64,000 bases of DNA, from positions 59,299 through 123,298 of the forward strand of contig JALSQX010000073.1 in the NCBI GenBank assembly GCA_026985075.1, written 5' to 3'. Below, piece by piece: positions 1-8,480 of the stretch. The notes under the pieces are model-generated. The model saw only the letters and a program-made list of their open reading frames with translations. It searched no databases and was not told the DNA's origin. This DNA is from Blastocatellia bacterium. GTDB taxonomy: Bacteria; Acidobacteriota; Blastocatellia; HR10; J050. A program made the position numbers and the translations under genes. Every line of letters starts with the position of its first letter. The first letter of the stretch is position 1.

Positions 1-659
1 AGATTCGGGACTACACGATGAAGGGAACGGCCAGGGTTTCGGTCATGGCCCAGGGATTCAACGGGGATCTCACTTTCATGGCGAAAGTGCCGGCGCGCTG
101 GCGGGAGACGTTCAAGTCTCCTTACTTCGAGGGAGACAGCGGCTGCGATGGCCGACACTTGTGGGTGATCGGCGAGGGGCAGGTCAGAAAGGTGAGTCCC
201 CTCCAGGAAAAAATCGAACTGGAATTCGCCGGCATGAAGATTCTGACCGGACCGCCCCGGACGGGATGGAAGGCGCGATATCTTGGGCGCGAGACCGTTT
301 CTGGGAAGGACGCGCTGGTCATTGAACTGACCTCGCCCAGCGGGCGTCAGGCCAGGTACTATCTGGACGCCGAGAGCTATCTGCTCCTGCGGAGCGTGGT
401 TCCCGCCTACAATCCGATGATGCGGGCGGAGACGGAAGGAACGACGGAGTTCCAGAAATACCGGCGCGTGGGCAAGCTGATGCTCCCTCATTGGATCTTC
501 ACCAGCAACGGATTTCTCTCCAAAGAGATTGACGTGCAGGAATGGAAATTCAATACCGGCCTGAGCGATTCGTTGTTCGAGATGCCCAAGGTTGAGCGTC
601 ACGATCCGGAGACTATCAAATCGATGGGAAATGTGACGCTCTCGCTGCTCCCCGGCTAG
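1..659 (+). CDS. LolA-like / outer-membrane lipoprotein-sorting-like protein, 5' truncated
   Basis: The reading frame is open from the left edge (codons from base 3) to the TAG at 657-659, so the N-terminus lies outside the window. The first ATG at 18 is probably internal, since the residues before it (IRDYT) read on smoothly and no ribosome binding site fits. The visible part has the alternating beta-strand pattern of LolA/LolB-fold proteins: a GRETVSGKDALVIELTSP strand pair, then RYYLDAESYLLLR, which resembles the 'YYLD..TYLL' stretch of acidobacterial lipoprotein-sorting-like proteins. It then ends with a short acidic tail. Its role is probably periplasmic, handling a hydrophobic ligand or lipoprotein, but this is inferred from fold alone. 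Confidence 0.6.
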   Translation, partial: IRDYTMKGTARVSVMAQGFNGDLTFMAKVPARWRETFKSPYFEGDSGCDGRHLWVIGEGQVRKVSPLQEKIELEFAGMKILTGPPRTGWKARYLGRETVSGKDALVIELTSPSGRQARYYLDAESYLLLRSVVPAYNPMMRAETEGTTEFQKYRRVGKLMLPHWIFTSNGFLSKEIDVQEWKFNTGLSDSLFEMPKVERHDPETIKSMGNVTLSLLPG

Positions 660-1068
660 AAGAAAGGCGAGGACTCATCGCTGCTCCTGATGCGTCGAGG
701 TCGTCAAGGCGCCCGAGGCATACGGCCATTTGGGCGAGATGGTGGAACCAGGCGGCGCGCCCCGAACGACCGGACCATGGCCGATCGATATCCAGGGGCT
801 TCCGTCTCGGGAGAGACGCCCGAACGACGATCTCAATTTGAGTTACCGTGAGGTTGGTCGATCTACGGCCGAGAAAGCCACGGTGTACGGTCTCTCTTAT
901 CCCTGCAATCAACCTTCCGCGTGAGGCTTTCCACTCATGAGCAATGTTTCCAAACAGTAGTGAACGTCATTCGACGCCATGTAAGGAATGAACGCGAAGG
1001 CCGATGTGATGGGAAGCCAGTGACGCTGAACCCGGTCGGTTTTCCGATATGCAGCATGGGCCTCTTCA
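660..1068. other. Intergenic stretch, no gene seen
   Basis: This lies between the convergent ends of the LolA-like gene and the ABC-2 permease. Short open frames exist on both strands but have no ribosome binding site and no protein-like composition. A GGCGAGATGGTGGAA stretch near 734 superficially resembles a tRNA 5' half, but no T-arm follows. Confidence 0.5.
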
Positions 1069-2196
1069 TCAACCCATAGCCGTTCGCAGCCGCTTCGCAC
1101 TCACCGCCAACAACACGACGCCCATGACGCTGAGGACGACGACCTGTGGCCAGAGCACTGACAGGCCGACACCTTTGAGGGTGATCCAGAAGGCGATCTC
1201 CAGATAATATCGGAGCGGCGAGAGATAGCTCAGATACTGCAACCAGATCGGCATGCTGTGAATCGGAACCATCATCCCCGAGAGAAACATGAGGGGAAAC
1301 AGAACGAAGAACGTGCCGATGAGCGCCTGTTGCAGATTCCGCGAAACGAGCGAGATGAACAGGCCCAGCCCAAAACAGGAGAGCAGAAAGAGCGCGCTGA
1401 GTGCGACGAAGAGCTCCAGACGCCCCACCATGGGGATACCGAAGAAACCCCGCACCCAGAACAAACTCACGACTAACCCGAGCATGATGACCACGAACAT
1501 GGGCAACAGTTTGGCGGCGATCAACTCCCGCGGTCGAATGGGAGCGACGAGCAATTGCTCGATCGTTCCCGCCTCTTTCTCCCGAACAATCGCTGCCGCC
1601 GGCAAGAGGACCGCCACCATCATGATGATGCCGAACAGCTCCGATAGCGGCATGAACCAGTCGCTCAACGCATTAGGGTTATACCAGATGCGCACATCAT
1701 TCTGAATAGTCGGCGCTGAGGTCATTCCAGGCGGCAGTGATGGTATCGTCTCGACATTGATGCGGCGCGAATATTCGGCGATGATTCCCGAAGCATAGTT
1801 CAACGCCAGAAGCGCCGCATTGGAGTTGCTTCCATCGACCAACAGTTGGACCTTCCCGCGACCTCGTTGAACCTGATGGGCAAAATCGGGGGGGATGACC
1901 AACGCCAGCAGGGCTTCGCCACGTGTGAGTCGTCGATCGAGTTCCTCCTGGCTCTCGAGCATATAGAGCAGCTCGAAATTCCTGGCCTCATCGAAATGAG
2001 CGATCAATTCCCGACTGCGAGCCGTTCGATCCTGATCGTAGATGGCCATGGGAATATGTTTGAGCTCGAAGGTGAGGGCCACGCCGACGGCAATGGGATC
2101 GATGAAAAACGCATATCCGAGGATGATGAGGATCATCTTGTCGCGAAACAATTGGATGAACTCTTTGCGCATGAGCGCCAACACGCGTCGTCTCAT
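1069..2196 (-). CDS. ABC-2 type efflux permease (YbhR/YbhS-like), distal copy
   Basis: A 375-residue inner-membrane permease of the ABC-2 type. It has one N-terminal membrane helix (about residues 20-45, after the MRRRVLALMRKEFIQLFRDK start), a large extracytoplasmic domain of about 150 residues, then five hydrophobic helices, including VREKEAGTIEQLLVAPIRP between helices, which is typical of this family. The frame is open further upstream, but I chose the ATG at 2196. It follows GAGGTGAG at good spacing, lies 5 bases after the stop of the previous gene, and matches the family N-terminus. It pairs with the permease at 2202-3332 and the double ATPase to form one exporter. The substrate is unknown; drugs or cations are handled by the E. 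coli homologue. Confidence 0.88.
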   Translation of the reverse strand: MRRRVLALMRKEFIQLFRDKMILIILGYAFFIDPIAVGVALTFELKHIPMAIYDQDRTARSRELIAHFDEARNFELLYMLESQEELDRRLTRGEALLALVIPPDFAHQVQRGRGKVQLLVDGSNSNAALLALNYASGIIAEYSRRINVETIPSLPPGMTSAPTIQNDVRIWYNPNALSDWFMPLSELFGIIMMVAVLLPAAAIVREKEAGTIEQLLVAPIRPRELIAAKLLPMFVVIMLGLVVSLFWVRGFFGIPMVGRLELFVALSALFLLSCFGLGLFISLVSRNLQQALIGTFFVLFPLMFLSGMMVPIHSMPIWLQYLSYLSPLRYYLEIAFWITLKGVGLSVLWPQVVVLSVMGVVLLAVSAKRLRTAMG

Positions 2197-2201
2197 AAGC
2201 C

Positions 2202-3332
2202 TCACCTCAGCATGCGCCGGAGTCGCCAGGCGGTAAGGGCCAATACGAGGGCCGTGTAGATGAGTAAAATGAGCGCCTCCGGCCAGAGATATCCCAGTCC
2301 GATGCCCTTCAAATAGATGCCCCGGCATATAGAGACGAAGTAACGGGCGGGAAACAGATAGGTCATCAATCGAGCATCGGGCGACATACTGGAGATGGGA
2401 AACAAGAAGCCAGAATAAAGGAACGATGGGAGCATCGTCGCGACCAGGGCCAGCAACATGGCGGCGAGTTGAGATCGCGGGAATGTCGAGATGAATAACC
2501 CAATGCCCACCGTGGCCAGCACGTAGACGAAGGACATGATGATCAACAGCTCGAGACGACCACGGAAAGGCACGTGAAACCAGAATGTCCCCACGACCAG
2601 AATCACGAGCATGTCGACGAAGGCGATGAGGGCGTAGGGAATCAACTTGCCGAGCAACACGTCCCAAGCGCTGACGGCGGCCATGAGTAATTGCTTGAAC
2701 GAACCGCGTTCCCTCTCCCGCACGATGGACAGCGCCGAGAGCAGCGGCGGAAAGGCCATCAGGATGACGGCGAACAAGCCAGGAACCATGTAATAGACGC
2801 TCTTCAATGAGGGATTGAACCAAACGCGCGCTTCTACCGCCACTGGCTCGACGACCGGCGCGGCCGGTCCCCGCGCACGATGGCGAACAACCAGTTGCCG
2901 GACATATGCGGCATTCAGGGCGTCAACGTATCCTTGGATGATCGCCGCCGTGTTGGGGAAACTTCCATCAATGAAAACCTGAACGCGCGCCCGTTCGCCT
3001 CCCAGCAACCGAGCAGCAAAATCCGGTGGGATGATCAACGCACAGTCGATCTTCCCCCGATCGAGCAGAGCGCCAATTTCATCGTAGCTGTGAACCGTGG
3101 CCACGATAGAAAAATACCCCGAGCCCATGAAGGCGGAGAGATAATCCAGGCTCTCTTCGGAGCCATCCAGGTTATAAATGGCCGTGGGCACGCGATTGAC
3201 GTCGAGCGAAGCCGCATATCCGAAAAGCAGAAGCAGCACCAGGGGCAGTCCGACGGCGAGTCCCAGATACCGTCGGTCGCGTCGAAGCTCGGCCAGCTCC
3301 TTCCTGGCTAATGCACCGAAGAGCGATGTCAT
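2202..3332 (-). CDS. ABC-2 type efflux permease (YbhS/YbhR-like), proximal copy
   Basis: A 376-residue permease with the same plan as its downstream neighbour: N-terminal helix after MTSLFGALARKELAELRRDR, a long extracytoplasmic loop region, then five membrane helices with the VRERERGSFKQLLMAAVSAWD cytoplasmic segment. The frame is open 47 codons upstream, but the ATG at 3332 has AGGAGG ten bases before it and starts the conserved family sequence. It is the first of two tandem permeases, about 50 bases after the ATPase gene. Sequence similarity to the distal copy is moderate, so the two probably form a heterodimeric channel. Confidence 0.88.
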   Translation of the reverse strand: MTSLFGALARKELAELRRDRRYLGLAVGLPLVLLLLFGYAASLDVNRVPTAIYNLDGSEESLDYLSAFMGSGYFSIVATVHSYDEIGALLDRGKIDCALIIPPDFAARLLGGERARVQVFIDGSFPNTAAIIQGYVDALNAAYVRQLVVRHRARGPAAPVVEPVAVEARVWFNPSLKSVYYMVPGLFAVILMAFPPLLSALSIVRERERGSFKQLLMAAVSAWDVLLGKLIPYALIAFVDMLVILVVGTFWFHVPFRGRLELLIIMSFVYVLATVGIGLFISTFPRSQLAAMLLALVATMLPSFLYSGFLFPISSMSPDARLMTYLFPARYFVSICRGIYLKGIGLGYLWPEALILLIYTALVLALTAWRLRRMLR

Positions 3333-3381
3333 GGACAGCACGCCTCCTCTACTGGAGCGATCCAGGTGCGGCGATCGACCA

Positions 3382-5397
3382 TCAGCGATCTCCCCGAACG
3401 CCCCGCTCCCATAACGGATCTCCTCCCATCGCCGATGATGATTCGGCACGCTCGATCGCCGCCATGAAAGCATCCTCTAACGAGGCGAGTGTCGGTCGCA
3501 AGTCGCCTACAGAGATGCCGGCGCGCAGGAGACGCTCTCGGGCCTCCTGTGAAGCGGCGGCGATATCATCGGCGTGAACGTGGAGCTTCCTTCCGAACAG
3601 CGCCACGTGCCGAAAGTCCCCCGCCCGGGTCAACACCTGCTGGGCGCGCATCGGTTCATCGACCTCGATCTCGATGACCACTCCTTCGATCAGGCGACGT
3701 TTCATCTCCGACGGTGAGCCCACGGCGATGAGATGCCCAGCGTGCATGAATCCCACGCGGTCGCAATGTTCCGCCTCGTCCATGTAATGAGTGGTCACGA
3801 AGATGGTCATCCCCAGATCGGAGAGCGCATAGATGAGGTCCCAAAATTTTCGTCGCGAAAGAGGGTCCACGCCCGATGTCGGTTCGTCCAGGAACACGAT
3901 CTCCGGTTGATGCAAGATGGCGCAGCCCAGAGCCAGCCGCTGCCGCCATCCTATGGCCAGATCTCGAGTGAGCCCATCTTCCCTCCCAGTGAGATCGGCC
4001 ACGCGGAGTACCCACCGCTGACGTTCGGCGACCAGGGAGCGAGGGACGTCGTAGAGACTGGCATACAATTCCAGATTCTCCTTCACGGTGAGATCGCGGT
4101 AAAGCGAGAACAGTTGCGACATGTACCCGATGCAGGGCTTCACCCGATCTGCTTCTCGGAAGGCGTCGAAGCCGGCCACTCGTGCGCGCCCCGATGTCGG
4201 TGGCAGGATGCCGCAGAGCATTTTGATGGTCGTCGTCTTCCCCGCCCCATTGGCGCCGACGAAGCCGAAGATCTCTCCCGAAGCAATGCGGAGGTGAAGG
4301 CGATCAACGGCGGTGAATGTTCCAAACCGTTTGGTGAGCCCGAATGTCTCGATGGCCGGGCCGGACCTCCCCCTCCGAGGCTCGAAAGGCATGTCCTCCC
4401 CAATGGGCGAGATCACTCCCCGTCGAGCTTCAGTTGGAGTTCGATGCTGACGCACATCCACCACGGTCATGAACACGTCCTCCAGCGAGGGCGCGATTGG
4501 GCGCACGTCCTTCGGTTCAATGCCTTGGGTTTGCACCACGGCGTCCAGCGCTTTTCTCCCCTCTTCGACCGAGGTCACGCGCAGGTGAAGATGATCACCA
4601 CGGAGCGCCGCACCGAGAACCGCCGAATGGCCCCTCAACCGGCGCAACAGATCGCGCGGTGCTGGAGTGGCGACATCCAGGACATCGACGTTCGCGCTCT
4701 CCTTCAGTTGATCGGGCGACCCACAAGCGATGATCTCTCCCTCGTACATGAGCGCCACCCGCTGAAATCGCTCCGCTTCATCCAGGTACGGTGTGGAAAC
4801 GAAGATGGTCATTCCCCGGGACCAAAAGTTATACACCAGCTCCCAGAACTCACGGCGGGAGACGGGATCAATACCCGTCGTTGGCTCATCGAGCAAGAGC
4901 ACTTCAGGGCGATAGATGAGGACGCAACAAAGGGCCAGTTTCTTCTTCATGCCTCCGGAGAGCTGGCGCGCCAGTCGATTCACAAATGGAGATAATCGAC
5001 TGAACTGCAATACCTCACTCTTCCGCCTCCGGCGCTCATCATCGGGCACGCGGTGAAGATCGGCGAAGAAGTCGATGTTCTCTTCTACGGTGAGATCATC
5101 ATAGAGGCTGAATTCCTCGGACATATACCCGATGCGTCCACGAAGCGATGCCCTTCCCCGCACCGGATCATGCCCCAGGATCCGGATGCGACCAGCCGTA
5201 GGCTTCTGTGCGCCGCAGAGCATTTCGATGGTCGTCGTCTTCCCCGCCCCATCCGGTCCCAGCAATCCGAACAACTCGCCACGAGAGACGCTGAGCGTCA
5301 CGCCGCGCACGGCTTCCACCCGATCAAAGACTTTCTGCACCCCGTCGGCCTCAATGGCCAGATGTGGCGAGGATGACTCTCGAATCGTTGGCATCAT
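3382..5397 (-). CDS. ybhF: Double-NBD ABC transporter ATPase (YbhF-like)
   Basis: A 671-residue protein carrying two complete nucleotide-binding domains in one chain, as in E. coli YbhF. Domain 1 has Walker A GPDGAGKT (residues 47-54), signature LSGGMKKK and Walker B VLLLDEPTTGIDP. Its H-loop reads STPYLDEAE, so the usual His is replaced by Pro. Domain 2 has Walker A GANGAGKT (about residue 380), the unusual signature LAIGWRQRLAL, Walker B IVFLDEPTSGVDP and a normal TTHYMDEAE H-loop. The missing switch His in domain 1 suggests one degenerate ATP site. I chose the ATG at 5397; a TTG two codons upstream is also possible. It powers the two permeases downstream, with the membrane fusion protein gene upstream. 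Confidence 0.92.
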   Translation of the reverse strand: MMPTIRESSSPHLAIEADGVQKVFDRVEAVRGVTLSVSRGELFGLLGPDGAGKTTTIEMLCGAQKPTAGRIRILGHDPVRGRASLRGRIGYMSEEFSLYDDLTVEENIDFFADLHRVPDDERRRRKSEVLQFSRLSPFVNRLARQLSGGMKKKLALCCVLIYRPEVLLLDEPTTGIDPVSRREFWELVYNFWSRGMTIFVSTPYLDEAERFQRVALMYEGEIIACGSPDQLKESANVDVLDVATPAPRDLLRRLRGHSAVLGAALRGDHLHLRVTSVEEGRKALDAVVQTQGIEPKDVRPIAPSLEDVFMTVVDVRQHRTPTEARRGVISPIGEDMPFEPRRGRSGPAIETFGLTKRFGTFTAVDRLHLRIASGEIFGFVGANGAGKTTTIKMLCGILPPTSGRARVAGFDAFREADRVKPCIGYMSQLFSLYRDLTVKENLELYASLYDVPRSLVAERQRWVLRVADLTGREDGLTRDLAIGWRQRLALGCAILHQPEIVFLDEPTSGVDPLSRRKFWDLIYALSDLGMTIFVTTHYMDEAEHCDRVGFMHAGHLIAVGSPSEMKRRLIEGVVIEIEVDEPMRAQQVLTRAGDFRHVALFGRKLHVHADDIAAASQEARERLLRAGISVGDLRPTLASLEDAFMAAIERAESSSAMGGDPLWERGVRGDR

Positions 5398-5516
5398 GCT
5401 CAAGAAGCCTCGACGATAGCACTCACGGTGATCGGCCCCCTCGATGGGCCTGACTCATCATCGGATCGCGAACGCCGGAATCACCACACCGCCTCCTCAT
5501 CTTCGTTGATCGCCAC

Positions 5517-6677
5517 TCATCGATCGGAGTCCGTGGACACCAACTCGATGTGGACATCGGCGGGCATGCCGATGTGGAGCAACTGCTCCTCGTTCTCCAG
5601 GACCACTTTGGCGGCGAACACTTGTTTGATGCGCTCCTCGGGCGTCTGGACGTTACGGGGCGTGAATTCGGCTCGCTGAGAGATCCATTCGATGCGCCCT
5701 CGGAATGCCCTATCCGGATACGCATCGACGGTGACGGTCACTTCCTGTCCGACGTGGACCCATCCCAGTTTCGGCTCGGGGATGAAAACGCGAACCCAGA
5801 GATGGTGCGGATCGACCAATATGGCCACCGGCGCGCCAGGGGCGATGAGATCGCCGGGTCGCACATCGAGGACGTCGACGAGACAATCGAGAGGGGCTTC
5901 GACCTCGGTCTCGGCCAGATCGGCCTCCAATGCCGCCAGTTCGGCTTGAGCCTGAGCCAGTTGAGCGCGGGCTTGAGCAATCGCCTCCGGTCGAGGTCCC
6001 GCTTCGATCAACCGCTGATAGGCGAGGGCCGCCCGATAGCGTTGTTCAGCGGCGGCCACCTCCTCGACGCGAAATCCCTCTCGAAGGAGGCTCAATTGCT
6101 CGCGCGCTGACTGGAGGCGCGCTCGAGTCACTTTCACTCGGCGATCGGCTTCATCCAGCATCTGGCGCGAGATGTCATCATTCTCATAGAGCTGAGCGAG
6201 CCGCTGGTAATCGGCTTGAGCCTTCCGCCAATCAGCTTCCGCCGCCGCCAGTGCGGCGCGTGCTCGGGCGATCTCTTGAACGCGCCAACCGGCCTGGAGT
6301 TTTTCCAACTCCTGGCGCGCCGCTTCGGTCTTCGCTCGCGCCATTTCGATTTCTTCTGGACGACTCCCTCGTTGCAGCTCTCGAAGTCGAGCGGCGGCTT
6401 CTCGGACTCGAGCGGCGGCTCGATCCCGTTCAGCCAACAGGTGGTCCGCTTCAAAGCGAACCAGTCGCGTCCCGGCTTTCACCCATTGTCCTTCAGCCAC
6501 GTCCACTTCGGCGATTCGCCCGCCCAGGCGCGATCCGACTCTGATCATTCGCCCCTCAATCACACCCGAGAGGACGAGTTGGGATGTCGAATCCGAGTCC
6601 GGGAAGAGCCATATCCCGATGCCGAGGGCGGTGAGGATGAGAACGAAGCCGAAGAACCAAATGATCTGCGATTTCAT
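5517..6677 (-). CDS. ybhG: HlyD-family membrane fusion protein (YbhG-like)
   Basis: A 386-residue periplasmic adaptor. It has an N-terminal membrane anchor (IIWFFGFVLILTALGIGIWL), a lipoyl half-domain with the GSRLGGRIAEVDVAEGQWV strand pattern, a long Ala/Arg/Glu-rich coiled-coil hairpin (about residues 75-255, with two GSRPEEI/GPRPEAI-type turns as in E. coli YbhG), and the second lipoyl half plus beta-barrel (EVEAPLDCLVDVLDVRPGDLIAPGAPV). It is the first gene of the minus-strand efflux operon MFP - ATPase - permease - permease. The adaptor would link the inner-membrane ABC complex to an outer-membrane TolC-like channel, which is not in this window. GAGAGG precedes the ATG, closer than ideal. 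Confidence 0.92.
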   Translation of the reverse strand: MKSQIIWFFGFVLILTALGIGIWLFPDSDSTSQLVLSGVIEGRMIRVGSRLGGRIAEVDVAEGQWVKAGTRLVRFEADHLLAERDRAAARVREAAARLRELQRGSRPEEIEMARAKTEAARQELEKLQAGWRVQEIARARAALAAAEADWRKAQADYQRLAQLYENDDISRQMLDEADRRVKVTRARLQSAREQLSLLREGFRVEEVAAAEQRYRAALAYQRLIEAGPRPEAIAQARAQLAQAQAELAALEADLAETEVEAPLDCLVDVLDVRPGDLIAPGAPVAILVDPHHLWVRVFIPEPKLGWVHVGQEVTVTVDAYPDRAFRGRIEWISQRAEFTPRNVQTPEERIKQVFAAKVVLENEEQLLHIGMPADVHIELVSTDSDR

Positions 6678-7150
6678 CGCCTCTCACTCGCTTCCTGCGC
6701 ACTCGCTCAGATTGTTTGGCATGTAGCCCCAGAACCGAAATTCTGATTTCTTCGTCTCATGAACCGAAGGCGACGGGCCCGAAAGCCCACGCTCTCTGGA
6801 ACGCTTCTCTCCTCGCCATTATACATGGGAGGCGAGGGCCCGACAAGCAAAGCCCGGTCGGTACGGCAATCATAAAAGAATCGGCCTCCAGTGATATGTC
6901 GTCATTCCGGAGGGATGGAGAGCCGAGTTCCTGGGATGTGTGCTCTCGACTACTCCATGGCGCCCTTTCGAGGCTCCTGACGCTCGATCATCGCTCGACC
7001 GCCCCGGCGACGCCGGAAGAGGCGGTCAGACCCGCGGAGCGCCCAACGCTCGATGGTTCCACTGGAACTGACGGCCGGCTATCCAACGGCGCTGGGGCTT
7101 TGCTATAATAAGCAGCCAATTTCACATCACGCATCAAGAGGAGGGATCGC
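6678..7150. other. Divergent intergenic region between efflux operon and YVTN gene
   Basis: It must hold the promoter of the efflux operon on the minus strand (none recognised with confidence) and the promoter of the YVTN gene on the plus strand (see 7101-7109). No convincing gene is present. Confidence 0.5.
7101..7109 (+). promoter_or_regulatory. Extended -10 promoter element of the YVTN gene
   Basis: TGCTATAAT is a perfect extended -10 element (TGn plus TATAAT). No good -35 hexamer is seen 17 bases upstream, as expected for extended -10 promoters. The start codon follows at 7151 with AAGAGGAGG in between. Confidence 0.65.
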
Positions 7151-8161
7151 ATGTCTATGGGAAAATATGTCCTCTGTCTCCTTGCTCTCGCCATGCTCCT
7201 GACCATCGGGGTTCGGGTGCAGGGCGCCCTTGCGGCGTGGGCATCGGGTGAGGGCTTGCTCGTCGTGCTCAACAAATCGGACAATACGGCCTCGCTGGTG
7301 AATACGAAGACCTTGGAGGTCACAGCCACGGTGCCGACCGGCGAGGGTCCACATGAGGTGGCCGTCTCTCCTGACGGACGATGGGCGTATGTGAGCAATT
7401 ATGGTCGACGCGAAACGCCGGGACATACGTTGACGGTCATCGATCTGGCGAAAAAGAAGAGTGTGGGGACCATCGACCTCGGCGACTACCGACGGCCTCA
7501 TGGAATCGTCACTTCACGGGATGGTCGGCGTCTCTACGTGACGTGCGAGGGGAGCCAAGCCATCGTCGTCGTCGATACGGAGCGGCGAGAAGTACTTCAC
7601 GCCATCCGCACCAATCAGAACGTCTCGCACATGATTGTGATCACGCCTGATGAGACGCGCGCCTATGTGGCCAATATCGGCTCCGGGACGGTGACGGTGC
7701 TGGATCTGGTCAATCGAAAAATCATCAAGCATATTGACGTGGGCGCGGGTGCCGAGGGGATCGATATCTCTCCCGATGGCACGGCCGTCTACGCCGCTGC
7801 TCGCGCGGCGAACAAGCTCTCCAAGATCAGCACGCGCAGCAACACGATCGTCAAGCAAGTCGACACTGAGACGATGCCCATTCGCGTGAAGGTCACGCCC
7901 GATGGACGCAACGTGCTGGTCAGCAACGCGCGATCGGGTACGCTGCAAGTGTTCGACGCTTCGACTCTGGAATTGAAAAAACGCCTCACGGTGGGACGGG
8001 CGCCCATCGGCATCCTCATCGAGCCTGATGGGCAAAGAGTCTATGTGGCGCGAACGATGGACGATCGCGTTTCGGTCATCGACCTGAGGAAATGGGAGGT
8101 CATCGGTGAGATTCAGCCCGGCGACGAACCCGATGGATTAGGATTGGCCAGTCAGAAGTGA
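7151..8161 (+). CDS. Secreted YVTN-type beta-propeller protein
   Basis: A 336-residue protein with a signal peptide (MSMGKYVLCLLALAMLLTIG, probable cleavage after VQGALA). It has seven repeats of about 42 residues with the YVTN-family pattern 'P.G..P..v.v.pDGr..YV.N..s..v.viD..t..v': for example TVPTGEGPHEVAVSPDGRWA, YVTCEGSQAIVVVDTERREV and YVARTMDDRVSVIDLRKWEV. The start at 7151 follows GAGGAGG. Such proteins act outside the cytoplasm as binding or surface-layer-type scaffolds; the ligand is unknown. It stands alone as a transcription unit. Confidence 0.88.
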   Translation: MSMGKYVLCLLALAMLLTIGVRVQGALAAWASGEGLLVVLNKSDNTASLVNTKTLEVTATVPTGEGPHEVAVSPDGRWAYVSNYGRRETPGHTLTVIDLAKKKSVGTIDLGDYRRPHGIVTSRDGRRLYVTCEGSQAIVVVDTERREVLHAIRTNQNVSHMIVITPDETRAYVANIGSGTVTVLDLVNRKIIKHIDVGAGAEGIDISPDGTAVYAAARAANKLSKISTRSNTIVKQVDTETMPIRVKVTPDGRNVLVSNARSGTLQVFDASTLELKKRLTVGRAPIGILIEPDGQRVYVARTMDDRVSVIDLRKWEVIGEIQPGDEPDGLGLASQK

Positions 8162-8480
8162 TGCCCTCTTTCATTACACGGCCACACCTGATCCGATCCT
8201 GGCGATGACGCCCACAAACGATGACCCGAGAAGGTCAGGACGCCCGCGAGGCGGAAGAGACTGAGACGTTTCTTCGCTCTCTTCTGCGCGGTGACGAACC
8301 CACTGTTCGATCGAGGACAGGATGAGCGCCTGCCCAGCGACCCGGGAATCGCGCTATAATGTTCCCCCGCTCTGGACCCGCCGCGATTTCCGTTAGACCT
8401 TCACCAGCGTGTTATGTTAAAATAGCGATGAGCCCCGATGCGCACGTCTCATTCTATGCCCGGATGTTGGGAGGAATCTT
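8162..8480 (+). promoter_or_regulatory. Intergenic region with two candidate -10 elements
   Basis: There is no gene here. TATAAT at 8355-8360 and an extended -10 TGTTAAAAT at 8415-8423 (with TTAGAC at 8393-8398, spacer 19) could drive the downstream CBM9/PD40 gene. The second is better placed, 58 bases before the start codon. Confidence 0.45.

Noticed and set aside
734..830. tRNA-like start GGCGAGATGGTGGAA
   Set aside because: No T-arm GTTCGA-type sequence, no consistent acceptor stem and no CCA-proximal fold follow.
3733..4995. Plus-strand 420-codon open frame opposite the double ATPase
   Set aside because: The minus-strand ATPase motifs are complete; the plus frame has no family features and is a mirror frame of high-GC coding DNA.
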